Assembly (NCBI GenBank): GCA_027486345.1
Contig: JAIXPH010000001.1
Coordinates: 1-64,000 of the forward strand
DNA: 64,000 nt
From: Paracoccaceae bacterium
GTDB lineage: Bacteria; Pseudomonadota; Alphaproteobacteria; Rhodobacterales; Rhodobacteraceae
Direction: 5' to 3'
The notes under the pieces were generated by a model that searched no databases, had not been told where the DNA came from, and saw only the letters and a list, made by a program, of their open reading frames with translations. Position 1 is the first letter of the stretch; each line of letters starts with the position of its first letter. The position numbers and the translations under genes are program-made. This document shows positions 8,490 through 16,467 of the stretch, in pieces.

Positions 8490-9467
8490 CTATAGCTTCT
8501 TGGCGATCTTCGCCTTCGTATCGGCGTCACAGAAGGCCGCGTCAAGCGAGGCGCGCGCAATATCGCGGAACATCCCATCATCCCAATCGAACGCTTGATT
8601 GAGCAGGTCATATTCCCGCGCCATCGTGGTGTGGAAAAACGGCGGATCGTCGGTCGAGATCGTCACCTTGACCCCGCGCCGATGCAATTCGGCAATCGGA
8701 TGCTTGCGCCATCCCGGATAGATGCCAAGCGCGATGTTCGATCCGGGGCAGACCTCCAGCACGATCCCCTTTTCGGCAATCTCATCGACCAGTGACAGGT
8801 CTTCGATAGCGCGCACGCCATGGCCGATCCGCTCCACCTCCAGATCACGGATGGCATCGCGGACGGAGTCGGCCCCGCCCCATTCCCCAGCATGGGCGGT
8901 CAGGCGCAATCCGGCTTCACGCGCGCAATCAAAAGACCAGCGGAAGTCCTTGGGTTTGGCGATCTTTTCATCTCCGGCGATGCCGAAACCCACGATCCAA
9001 TCGCCTGCCGTATCGGCGGCACAGCGGGCGGTTTCGCGGGCCTTGTCGGGGCCAAAATGGCGGATGCAGGTGATGATTCCGCGCAGGGTGATGCCCATCT
9101 GGCGTTCGGCCTGATCGGCGGCCTCACGCATCGCGGCCAGATATTCGCGCCACGCGCCGATGTCGCGTCCACCGCAGAAATCGGGGCTGAGGAAAGTTTC
9201 GGAATAGACCACGCCGGATTTGGCGGATTCTTCCAGCACGGCAAGGGTCAGGCGGTGGTAATCCTCGGGATTGGTCAGGACCGAGGTTGCGGCCTCATAG
9301 ACCTTCAGGAAATGCCAGAAGTCGGTGTAGCTGTAATTTCCGCGCTCATCGAAGATGCCCGCAATGTCGATCTTCTTTTCCTTGGCCAGCCCCCGGATAA
9401 AGGCAGGTGGGGCCGCGCCTTCCAGATGCAGGTGCAACTCGACTTTCGGCAGGTCGGTGACGGTCAC
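8490..9467 (-). CDS. add: Adenosine deaminase
   Basis: Hydrolyses adenosine and deoxyadenosine to inosine and deoxyinosine. It has 325 residues in the amidohydrolase fold. Metal and active-site motifs are HLHLEGA (11-17), HAGEWGG near 190 (catalytic Glu context), GHG near 215 and STDDPPFF near 273. The start ATG overlaps the stop of deoB by 4 bp (ATGA), indicating translational coupling. Bacterial family members of this length include adenosine and adenine deaminases; the nucleoside operon context favours adenosine, though adenine remains possible. Confidence 0.88.
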   Translation of the reverse strand: MTVTDLPKVELHLHLEGAAPPAFIRGLAKEKKIDIAGIFDERGNYSYTDFWHFLKVYEAATSVLTNPEDYHRLTLAVLEESAKSGVVYSETFLSPDFCGGRDIGAWREYLAAMREAADQAERQMGITLRGIITCIRHFGPDKARETARCAADTAGDWIVGFGIAGDEKIAKPKDFRWSFDCAREAGLRLTAHAGEWGGADSVRDAIRDLEVERIGHGVRAIEDLSLVDEIAEKGIVLEVCPGSNIALGIYPGWRKHPIAELHRRGVKVTISTDDPPFFHTTMAREYDLLNQAFDWDDGMFRDIARASLDAAFCDADTKAKIAKKL

Positions 9468-10660
9468 AGAAAGCTCTCCCCTTGGCCGCGCTGTGGCAGG
9501 CCCAGATGTGCCGCGACAGAGGCCGCGACATCGGTAAATCCGCGCAGGCCGATGGTTCCGCTGCCGACCCCGGCGCAGAGGACCGGCACCCGTTCGCGGG
9601 TGTGTTCGGTGCCCTTGTAGGTGGGATCATTGCCATGATCGGCGGTGAAAATCGCCAGATCGCCGGGGCGCAGGCGCGACAGGAACGCGCCGACGCGGCC
9701 GTCGAACCATTCCAACTGCCGCGCATAGCCCGCCACATCTCGGCGGTGGCCGAAGTTGGTGTCAAACTCGACAAAGTTGGCAAAGGTCAAGGAACCTTCC
9801 TCAGCCGTATCGGCAATCGCCATCAGATGTTCGGAAAGTCCAGCATCATCTTTGGCCTTCCACAGCTTGCCGATGCCGCGATGGGAAAAGATGTCACCGA
9901 TCTTGCCGATGGCATGGGTGGCGCGGCCCGCTTCGGACGCCCAATCCAGAAGCGTCGGCGCAGGCGGCGCGATGGCGAAGTCGCGGCGGTTGCCGGTGCG
10001 CTGGAACGCGCCTTCGGTGCCGATGAAGGGGCGGGCAATGGCGCGGCCCACTTTCATGGCGTGCAGTGTAGGGGCAAGCGTCTGGCACAGGTGGATCAGA
10101 CGGTCGAGGCCGAACACCCCCTCATGCGCGGCGATCTGGAAGACGCTGTCGGCAGAGGTGTAGCAAATCGGCCAGCCGGTGCGGAGGTGTTCGGCCCCCA
10201 GACGGTCAATGATTTCGGTCCCCGAGGCGTGGCAATTGCCAAGGATGCCCTCGACCCCGGCGATGCGGCAGACTTCGGCCACGAGGTCGGGCGGAAAGGC
10301 GGGGTTTGTGTCGGGGAAATAGTGCCACTCCCACGGGACTGGCACCCCAGCGAGTTCCCAATGTCCCGAAGGCGTGTCCTTGCCGCGCGAAACCTCAGTC
10401 GCGGCCCCCCAGCGGCCCGTGGGCACGGCATCCAACCCCGGTGTGGCATCACCAGAGGCCAGACGGATCGCCGCGCCTAGGCCCAGAGTGTCAAGGTTTG
10501 GCAGGTGCAAAGGACCGCTGCGGCCACTATCGGCCCGCCCGGCCGCACATTCGGCGGCGATATGGCCCAGGGTATTTGACCCCGTATCGCCAAAATCATC
10601 GGCATCGGGTGCGCCGCCGCAGCCCACGGAATCCATCACGATCAGAAAGGCACGGGTCAT
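9464..10660 (-). CDS. deoB: Phosphopentomutase
   Basis: Interconverts (deoxy)ribose-1-phosphate and (deoxy)ribose-5-phosphate, linking nucleoside phosphorolysis to the pentose phosphate and acetaldehyde/GAP routes. It has 398 residues of the alkaline-phosphatase superfamily. The N-terminal metal motif VMDSVGCGGAPDADDFGDTG begins at residue 8, and the second metal motif TADHGNDPT lies near 322. It overlaps deoA by 4 bp upstream and add by 4 bp downstream, so it is tightly coupled within the operon. No deoC is visible in the window. Confidence 0.97.
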   Translation of the reverse strand: MTRAFLIVMDSVGCGGAPDADDFGDTGSNTLGHIAAECAAGRADSGRSGPLHLPNLDTLGLGAAIRLASGDATPGLDAVPTGRWGAATEVSRGKDTPSGHWELAGVPVPWEWHYFPDTNPAFPPDLVAEVCRIAGVEGILGNCHASGTEIIDRLGAEHLRTGWPICYTSADSVFQIAAHEGVFGLDRLIHLCQTLAPTLHAMKVGRAIARPFIGTEGAFQRTGNRRDFAIAPPAPTLLDWASEAGRATHAIGKIGDIFSHRGIGKLWKAKDDAGLSEHLMAIADTAEEGSLTFANFVEFDTNFGHRRDVAGYARQLEWFDGRVGAFLSRLRPGDLAIFTADHGNDPTYKGTEHTRERVPVLCAGVGSGTIGLRGFTDVAASVAAHLGLPQRGQGESFL

Positions 10661-11967
10661 GTGATCTTCTTCAATACCAAAGGCAATTCATCCGGGGCCG
10701 ATGTGCCGATGCGGTATGCCCGCCCCACGGCACGGGCGGCAACCTCGGCCTCGGCCTCGGTCGCGGCATGGATCAGCGCCAGCGGCACGCCGCGCCCGAC
10801 GCTGTCCCCGATCCCGGCGAGATCGGCCAGACCGACCGAGGGGTTGATCTTGTCACCCTCACGCAAGCGCCCCCCGCCCAGATGCACCACGGCCTCACCC
10901 AAGGCGCGGCCATCGATGCCAACGACAAAGCCATCGGAATCCGACAACACCTCGGCCACCACGGGGGCAGAGGGCAGACGGTCCGGCCAGCGGTCCACAA
11001 AATCAGCAGGCCCCCCTTGGGCGGCGACCATGCGGCCAAAGAATTCGGCGGCTTGCCCGGATTCCAAAACCCGGTCAATCCGCGCTTCGCCCTCTTCCGC
11101 ATCTCGGACAAGGCCGCCCAAGGCCAAAGCCTCGCCGCCCAAAGCGACGGTCACATCCCAAAGGGCGGCGTTGACCGAGGTGCCGGTCAGGGTCTCCATC
11201 ACCTCGATCACCTCAAGCGCGTTGCCGGCGGCGGTGGCCAGCGGTTGCGACATGTCAGTGATCAGCGCCGAGGTCATGCAGCCCGCGCCTTGGGCCGTGG
11301 AGACGAGGGCGCGCGCCAAAGCCTCGGCCTGTTCCTCGGTCGCCATGAAGGCGCCAGAGCCGCATTTGACGTCCAGAACCAGCGCCTCCAGCCCCGCCGC
11401 GAGTTTCTTGGACAGGATCGAGGCGGTGATCAGGTCGATGGATTCGACGGTCGAGGTCACATCCCGGATGGCATAAAGGCGGCGGTCAGCGGGGGCGATC
11501 TCAGTACTGGCCGCGACGATGGCGCAGCGGGTGTCGGTGATCTGGCGGCGAAGTTGGTCTTCGGTGAGGTTGGTGCGGAAACCGGGGATGGCTTCCAGCT
11601 TGTCCAAGGTGCCGCCCGTATGACCCAACCCCCGGCCCGAGATCATCGGGACATAGGCCCCGCAGGCGGCCAAGGCAGGAGCGAGGAGCAGCGATACACA
11701 GTCGCCGATGCCGCCGGTGGAGTGTTTGTCGATCACCGGGCCGTTCAAATCCCAGTGCAGCACGCGCCCCGAATCCCGCATGGCGCGCGTTAGGGCAACG
11801 CGCCCAACCTCTCCCAAACCTTTCAGCAACACGGCCATTGCGAAAGCCCCGGCTTGCGCGTCGGTGACGGCCCCAGTGGACAGCCCCTGGGCGAACCAGC
11901 GCAGGTCATCGGGCGGAACCGTCGCGCCGTCACGGATGCGGGCGATGATGGCGCGGGCGTCGGTCAT
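10657..11967 (-). CDS. deoA: Thymidine phosphorylase
   Basis: Cleaves thymidine and deoxyuridine with phosphate to give the base and 2-deoxyribose-1-phosphate. It has 436 residues. The family signature DKHSTGGIGDCVSLLLAP lies near 80-97, followed by GRGLGHTGGTLDKLEAIPG near 115, as in glycosyltransferase family 3 / thymidine phosphorylases. A C-terminal domain (residues about 340-436) matches the pyrimidine nucleoside phosphorylase cap. It starts immediately after cdd, and its stop overlaps the deoB start. Confidence 0.97.
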   Translation of the reverse strand: MTDARAIIARIRDGATVPPDDLRWFAQGLSTGAVTDAQAGAFAMAVLLKGLGEVGRVALTRAMRDSGRVLHWDLNGPVIDKHSTGGIGDCVSLLLAPALAACGAYVPMISGRGLGHTGGTLDKLEAIPGFRTNLTEDQLRRQITDTRCAIVAASTEIAPADRRLYAIRDVTSTVESIDLITASILSKKLAAGLEALVLDVKCGSGAFMATEEQAEALARALVSTAQGAGCMTSALITDMSQPLATAAGNALEVIEVMETLTGTSVNAALWDVTVALGGEALALGGLVRDAEEGEARIDRVLESGQAAEFFGRMVAAQGGPADFVDRWPDRLPSAPVVAEVLSDSDGFVVGIDGRALGEAVVHLGGGRLREGDKINPSVGLADLAGIGDSVGRGVPLALIHAATEAEAEVAARAVGRAYRIGTSAPDELPLVLKKIT

Positions 11968-12360
11968 TCAGGCGCGGTCCATATGGGCAGCAGTGAACAC
12001 GCCCGGCAAAATGTCACGCACAGAGGTGACGAATTCCTTGCCGTCTGTGGTGTAAAGCGTGACGCGCACATCGGGGTCTGCGAATTCGGCGATCTTCTGG
12101 CGACAACCTCCGCAAGGGGGGACGGGTTCCGGGCTGTCGGCGATGACGGCGATTTCGGCGATGCGGGTATCACCGGCGGCGATCATGGCGGCAATCGCCC
12201 CGGCCTCGGCGCAGGTGCCTTCGGGATAGGCGACATTTTCGACGTTGCAGCCGACATGGACGGTTCCCGTGGTGGAGCGCAAGGCAGCGCCCACCTTGAA
12301 GCGGGAATAGGGAGCATAGGCCCGTTCGCGCACGGCGGTGGCAGCGTCTTTCAGCGACAT
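11968..12360 (-). CDS. cdd: Cytidine deaminase
   Basis: Deaminates cytidine and deoxycytidine to uridine and deoxyuridine. It has 130 residues, the length of the short homotetrameric type. The zinc site is made by the CAE motif (GTCAEAGAI, near 73-81, with the catalytic Glu) and PCGGCRQ near 105-111. It is the promoter-proximal gene of cdd-deoA-deoB-add-upp: its stop abuts the deoA start. A 14-bp inverted repeat lies 17-30 bp upstream of the ATG. Confidence 0.96.
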   Translation of the reverse strand: MSLKDAATAVRERAYAPYSRFKVGAALRSTTGTVHVGCNVENVAYPEGTCAEAGAIAAMIAAGDTRIAEIAVIADSPEPVPPCGGCRQKIAEFADPDVRVTLYTTDGKEFVTSVRDILPGVFTAAHMDRA

Positions 12361-12376
12361 CGGCAGAATTCCTTTT

Positions 12377-12390
12377 TGACCAAGTGGTCA
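12377..12390. promoter_or_regulatory. Candidate operator of the nucleoside salvage operon
   Basis: TGACCA-AG-TGGTCA is an inverted repeat with perfect 6-bp arms, 17-30 bp before the cdd ATG, where a bound repressor would block the promoter or start region. The regulator is unknown and no repressor gene adjoins it. The half-site resembles those of several GntR-family proteins, but that is only a hint. Confidence 0.5.
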
Positions 12391-12485
12391 CAGTCTGCGC
12401 CCTGCCCGCCCGTTCTGCAAGCACCCCGCCTGCTCGGGGCGGTGATCCGGCGGCGCGGGCGTGCCGCCCGCATTGTTTTCCCCTC

Positions 12486-12580
12486 GCCTCTGCAGGGCAG
12501 AGGCTCAGCGGGGGGCTTCGCAGCCCCCGTCGCCGCAGAGGCGGCGACTCCCCCGGCGGGATATTTGGGGCAACGGGGAA
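12486..12580 (-). repeat. Recurrent 3' element, copy A (core plus three hairpins)
   Basis: Read on the minus strand, it begins 2 bp after the stop of the bicupin gene. The core is TTCCCCGTTGCCCCAAATAT (12580-12561). Three perfect stems follow: GTCGCCGC/GCGGCGAC (12548-12541 with 12536-12529), GGGGGCT/AGCCCCC (12528-12522 with 12517-12511) and GCCTCTGC/GCAGAGGC (12504-12497 with 12493-12486). The core is 31 of 33 identical to copy B after cysA. Confidence 0.7.
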
Positions 12581-12582
12581 GG

Positions 12583-13677
12583 TCAGAGCGGGGTTGTGAC
12601 GGGGTTGCCGGGGAGAGTGACTTCGAGGAGTTCGAGATCGGGGGTGGCATCCGTGTAGCGGGTGGCAAGTCCGGGGGGGATGACCAAGGCATCGCCGGGC
12701 GAGAGGCGGTAAGGGTCTTTGCCCTGCCCTTCCAAGGTCATTTCGCCCGCCATGACGAAGGTGAAAAGGATGTCGCCATCATGTTTGGTCCAGCGGGTCT
12801 GCCCGCCATCCGGGCGGGCGACCATGACGGAAGCCACGCCTTTGGTATTGGCGTGGATGGTGGTGTCGCGGGCGACGTAGCCCGGCAGGCGGTGGGGCGC
12901 GAAGGTGCCGCTTGCCCCAACATTGTAGACAAAGCGCTGGCCCTGCCATTCGCGGTCAGGGCGCAGGTGTGGGGTGGGCAGGGTCATCACATGGTCGATT
13001 TCGGTGACATGTTCGGCGGGGACGCCGATTTCGATCACCTCGATCCCATCCGAGGCCTCAAGCACCCGATGCCGAATTTCGGGGGGTTGGATGAAACAAT
13101 CCCCAGCATGAAGGCGGATCGGGCCGCCTTGATCCTCATAGAGCACATCGACCCAGCCCTTGATGCAGAAGATCAGCTGGAACCCCACACGGTGGAAATG
13201 CACCATATCGGGCACCGGGCCGCCATCGGGGATGCGGATGTGGCTGGCGATCATCGCCCCGCCAAGGCGTGAGGGAACGAGGTCGCGGTACATCATCCCC
13301 GCGCGTCCGATGACCCACGGGGCCTGATCCGCCAGACGGCGCACGACGAAGGCATGTTCGGTGCTGGGCAGGACGAGCGGCGGGTTCAACGCGTCGATCT
13401 CGACGGTGGTGCCGTTGGGGGCGGTCAGGGCCGTCTCCCCTCCCGCGAAATCCGGGTCATCGGTCAGGATGCGCACGATCCCCGGCGCGGTGGGCGCGCC
13501 CTTCTGAAGTCGCAGGCGCAGGCCGTGGCCAGAGAGCACCGCCACCTCGGGGTTGTCGGCGGGGTAGATCATGTCCAACCGGAAGCCGAGGCGTTTGGTC
13601 CAGAACGGCAGATCGTCGCGCAATTCCTGCGTGGGCAGGAGGATCTCCGCCCGCGCCTCAAAACCGGTGTCTGACAT
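12583..13677 (-). CDS. Bicupin protein with N-terminal VOC-like domain
   Basis: A 364-residue cytoplasmic protein. Residues about 8-110 resemble a vicinal-oxygen-chelate (glyoxalase) module (LPFWTKRLGFRLDMIY). Two cupin domains follow. The first, about 150-250, has HFHRVGFQLIFCIKGWV and HAGDCFIQPPEIRHR, giving His residues suited to metal binding. The second, about 270-360, has GDILFTFVMAGEM and SPGDALVIPPG but fewer His, so it may be structural. Such proteins often act on small hydroxy or keto compounds, but the substrate is unknown. The start at 13677 (MSDTGFEAR) is preferred over an open frame to 13773 that overlaps the malic-enzyme leader. It is divergent from maeB. Confidence 0.65.
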   Translation of the reverse strand: MSDTGFEARAEILLPTQELRDDLPFWTKRLGFRLDMIYPADNPEVAVLSGHGLRLRLQKGAPTAPGIVRILTDDPDFAGGETALTAPNGTTVEIDALNPPLVLPSTEHAFVVRRLADQAPWVIGRAGMMYRDLVPSRLGGAMIASHIRIPDGGPVPDMVHFHRVGFQLIFCIKGWVDVLYEDQGGPIRLHAGDCFIQPPEIRHRVLEASDGIEVIEIGVPAEHVTEIDHVMTLPTPHLRPDREWQGQRFVYNVGASGTFAPHRLPGYVARDTTIHANTKGVASVMVARPDGGQTRWTKHDGDILFTFVMAGEMTLEGQGKDPYRLSPGDALVIPPGLATRYTDATPDLELLEVTLPGNPVTTPL

Positions 13678-13821
13678 TGGTGTCCCCCCTGCTGTCCCGA
13701 TGCCCAGATGACAACCGCCATGCCGGATTTGCAAGCCGGACCGAAAGCTGTTGACGGAAAGGCCGCATTGCACCCGGAAGGAAATTGTTTAGGGTTGAAC
13801 CAATTTCAGATGGAGGGGCAG

Positions 13822-16113
13822 ATGGACGGCGACAAGCAGGATGCGCGGCAGGACAACGCCCGGCAGGCGGCGCTGGATTATCACGAGTTTCCCAAGCCCG
13901 GTAAGCTGGAAATCCGGGCGACCAAGCCCCTTGCCAATGGCCGTGACCTGAGCCGCGCCTATTCGCCGGGGGTGGCGGAGGCCTGTCTGGAGATCAAGGC
14001 CGACCCGGCCACGGCGGCGCGCTACACCTCGCGCGGGAACCTTGTCGCGGTGGTGACGAACGGGACGGCGGTGCTGGGGCTTGGCAATATCGGGGCGCTG
14101 GCCTCAAAGCCGGTGATGGAGGGCAAGGCGGTCCTCTTCAAGAAATTCGCCAATATCGACTGCTTCGACATCGAATTGAACGAACCCGATCCGGTCAAAC
14201 TGGCCGAGATCGTTTGCGCGCTGGAGCCGACCTTTGGTGCGATCAATCTGGAAGATATCAAGGCCCCCGATTGCTTTGTGGTTGAGGAACTCTGCCGCCA
14301 GAAGATGAACATTCCCGTCTTTCACGATGACCAACACGGCACGGCGATTGTCGTGGGCGCGGCGGCGACCAATGCGCTGATCGTGGCGGGGAAGCGGTTC
14401 GAGGAGATCAAGGTCGTCTCCACCGGCGGCGGGGCTGCGGGGATTGCCTGTCTGAACATGCTGCTGACGCTGGGCGTGAAGCGGGAAAACGTCTGGCTTT
14501 GTGATCTGGCGGGTTTGGTCTATCACGGCCGGACCGAGCAGATGACGGACCAGAAGGCCGCCTACGCGCAGGGGACCGAGGCGAAGTCGTTGGCCGATGT
14601 GATCGATGGGGCGGATTTGTTCCTTGGGCTGTCCGGTCCCGGCGTCTTGACGGCGGATATGGTGGCCAAGATGGCCCCCCGGCCGATCATCTTTGCCCTG
14701 GCCAATCCGATGCCGGAAATCCTGCCCGATCAGGTGCGGGCGGTGGTGCCGGATGCCATCATGGCGACGGGGCGGTCGGATTTTCCCAATCAGGTCAACA
14801 ACGTGCTGTGTTTCCCTTTCATCTTCCGGGGGGCGTTGGATGTGGGGGCCACGCAGATCAACGAGGCGATGAAGATCGCCTGTATCGAGGGCATCGCAGC
14901 CCTCGCCCGCGCCACGACCAGTGCGGAGGCCGCGGCGGCCTATTCCGGCGAGAAGCTGTCCTTTGGGGCGGATTACCTGATCCCGAAGCCCTTCGATCCG
15001 CGTCTGATGGGGGTCGTGGCCTCTGCCGTGGCGAAGGCCGCGATGGAGTCTGGCGTGGCGACGCGCCCGATCCCAGATATCGCGGCCTACAAGCAAAATC
15101 TGGACGGGTCGGTCTTCCGGTCAGCCATGCTGATGCGCCCGGTGTTCGAGGCCAGCCGTCTGGCCGCGCGCAAGATCGTCTTTGCGGAAGGCGAGGATGA
15201 ACGCGTGCTGCGCGCCGCCAATGCGATGCTGGAAGAGACCAACGACCTGCCGATCCTGATCGGCCGACCCGAGGTCGTGGAGATGCGCTGCGAACGCGCT
15301 GGACTGCCGATCCGTCCCGGGCGGGATTTCCATCTGGTAAACCCGGAAAATGACCCGCGATACCGGGATTACTGGGGCACCTATCACGACCTGATGGCCC
15401 GGCGCGGCGTGACGGCGGACATCGCCCGCGCGGTGATGCGCACCAACACCACGGCCATCGGGGCCGTGATGGTGCACCGGGGTGAGGCCGACAGCCTGAT
15501 CTGCGGCACCTTTGGCCAATATCTCTGGCATCTGGGCTATGTGCGGCAGGTTCTGGCGCGGGGTGGCTTGCACCCGGTGGGGGCGCTGAGCTTGATGATC
15601 CTTGAGGATGGGCCGCTTTTCATCGCCGATACCCATGTGCATCCGCAGCCGACGTCCGAACAGATCATGGAAACCGTGATCGGTGCCGCGCGGCATGTGC
15701 GCCGCTTTGGGCTGGTGCCGAAGATCGCGCTCTGCACGCAAAGCCAGTTCGGCAACATGGACAATGACAACGCCCGCAGGATGCGCGGGGCGCTGGAACT
15801 CTTGGACGCGCGGGAACCGGATTTCGCCTATGAGGGTGAGATGAACATCGACGCGGCGCTAGACCAATCGCTGCGCGACCGGCTGTTGCCGGGATCGCGC
15901 TATGACGGGGCGGCGAATGTGCTGGTGTTCGCCAATGCGGATTCCGCCTCGGGCGTTCGGAACATCCTGAAGATGAAGGCGAACGGGCTGGAGGTCGGGC
16001 CGATCCTGATGGGGATGGGCAACAAGGCGCATATCGTGACGCCGGCCATCACCGCGCGGGGGCTCTTGAACATGTCGGCCATCGCGGGAACACCGGTGGC
16101 GCATTACGGCTGA
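13822..16113 (+). CDS. maeB: NADP-dependent malic enzyme with phosphotransacetylase-like C-terminal domain
   Basis: Oxidatively decarboxylates malate to pyruvate with NADP, feeding pyruvate and NADPH during growth on C2, C3 or C4 acids. It has 763 residues, typical of MaeB. The malic N-terminal domain spans about 25-160 ([15 protein letters not shown]), the NAD-binding domain about 170-410 ([26 protein letters not shown]) and the C-terminal phosphotransacetylase-like domain about 430-760 ([26 protein letters not shown]), which is regulatory in known homologues. ATG 13822 is chosen because GGAGGGG (13812-13818) sits just upstream; earlier in-frame starts at 13708 and 13810 lack this. A partner of prpE in propionate/acid metabolism is plausible. 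Confidence 0.95.
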   Translation: MDGDKQDARQDNARQAALDYHEFPKPGKLEIRATKPLANGRDLSRAYSPGVAEACLEIKADPATAARYTSRGNLVAVVTNGTAVLGLGNIGALASKPVMEGKAVLFKKFANIDCFDIELNEPDPVKLAEIVCALEPTFGAINLEDIKAPDCFVVEELCRQKMNIPVFHDDQHGTAIVVGAAATNALIVAGKRFEEIKVVSTGGGAAGIACLNMLLTLGVKRENVWLCDLAGLVYHGRTEQMTDQKAAYAQGTEAKSLADVIDGADLFLGLSGPGVLTADMVAKMAPRPIIFALANPMPEILPDQVRAVVPDAIMATGRSDFPNQVNNVLCFPFIFRGALDVGATQINEAMKIACIEGIAALARATTSAEAAAAYSGEKLSFGADYLIPKPFDPRLMGVVASAVAKAAMESGVATRPIPDIAAYKQNLDGSVFRSAMLMRPVFEASRLAARKIVFAEGEDERVLRAANAMLEETNDLPILIGRPEVVEMRCERAGLPIRPGRDFHLVNPENDPRYRDYWGTYHDLMARRGVTADIARAVMRTNTTAIGAVMVHRGEADSLICGTFGQYLWHLGYVRQVLARGGLHPVGALSLMILEDGPLFIADTHVHPQPTSEQIMETVIGAARHVRRFGLVPKIALCTQSQFGNMDNDNARRMRGALELLDAREPDFAYEGEMNIDAALDQSLRDRLLPGSRYDGAANVLVFANADSASGVRNILKMKANGLEVGPILMGMGNKAHIVTPAITARGLLNMSAIAGTPVAHYG

Positions 16114-16131
16114 GGGGCTTTGTCACGGTTG

Positions 16132-16256
16132 CCCCCTCACCCTGACCCTCTCCCCCGCTGGGGAGAGGGGAGTGCACCCTGCGTCCGACGTCGCGCAGGG
16201 TGTCAGAATGTGGGACTCTCCCTCCCCCCGCGGGGGAGAGGGCCGGGGTGAGGGGG
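16132..16256. repeat. Large palindromic intergenic repeat (CCCTCTCC/GGAGAGGG family)
   Basis: The outer arms are 25 bp each (16132-16156 and 16232-16256) with 23 of 25 complementary. An inner stem pairs CACCCTGCG (16175-16183) with CGCAGGGTG (16194-16202), and GGGGAGAGGG can also pair with CTCTCCCTCCCC. The whole unit of about 125 bp can fold as a cruciform. Similar GGGGAGAGGG palindromes occur widely in proteobacterial intergenic DNA, so a non-autonomous mobile element or terminator is likely. Confidence 0.65.
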
Positions 16257-16282
16257 GCGGTGCAAAGCGAGTCGCGGGAAAA

Positions 16283-16370
16283 TTTGCAAAGCGCCGCACT
16301 CTTCGCGCGCCATCGCTAAATCCGGCCGTGTTTGCAAAAATTTGCAGGGCATTCCGCCCGTTTCTGCAAA
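16283..16370. promoter_or_regulatory. TTTGCAAA half-sites upstream of prpE (ScfR/PccR-like)
   Basis: Perfect TTTGCAAA occurs at 16283-16290 and 16331-16338. Imperfect copies follow at 16341 (TTTGCAGG) and 16362 (TTCTGCAAA). The pair at 16331/16341 is one helical turn apart. In Rhodobacter the short-chain acyl-CoA regulator PccR (ScfR family) is reported to bind paired TTTGCAAA half-sites at propionyl-CoA genes, so the location before a propionyl-CoA synthetase is apt. Regulation is inferred. Confidence 0.6.
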
Positions 16371-16467
16371 ACATTTTGACGCAGCCCACCCCTGTTGACG
16401 GTAACAGCGTTGCGTGACGCCCCCCCTCTCGCGTAACAAACCGCATCGCCGCGGAGGAGGGCATACA

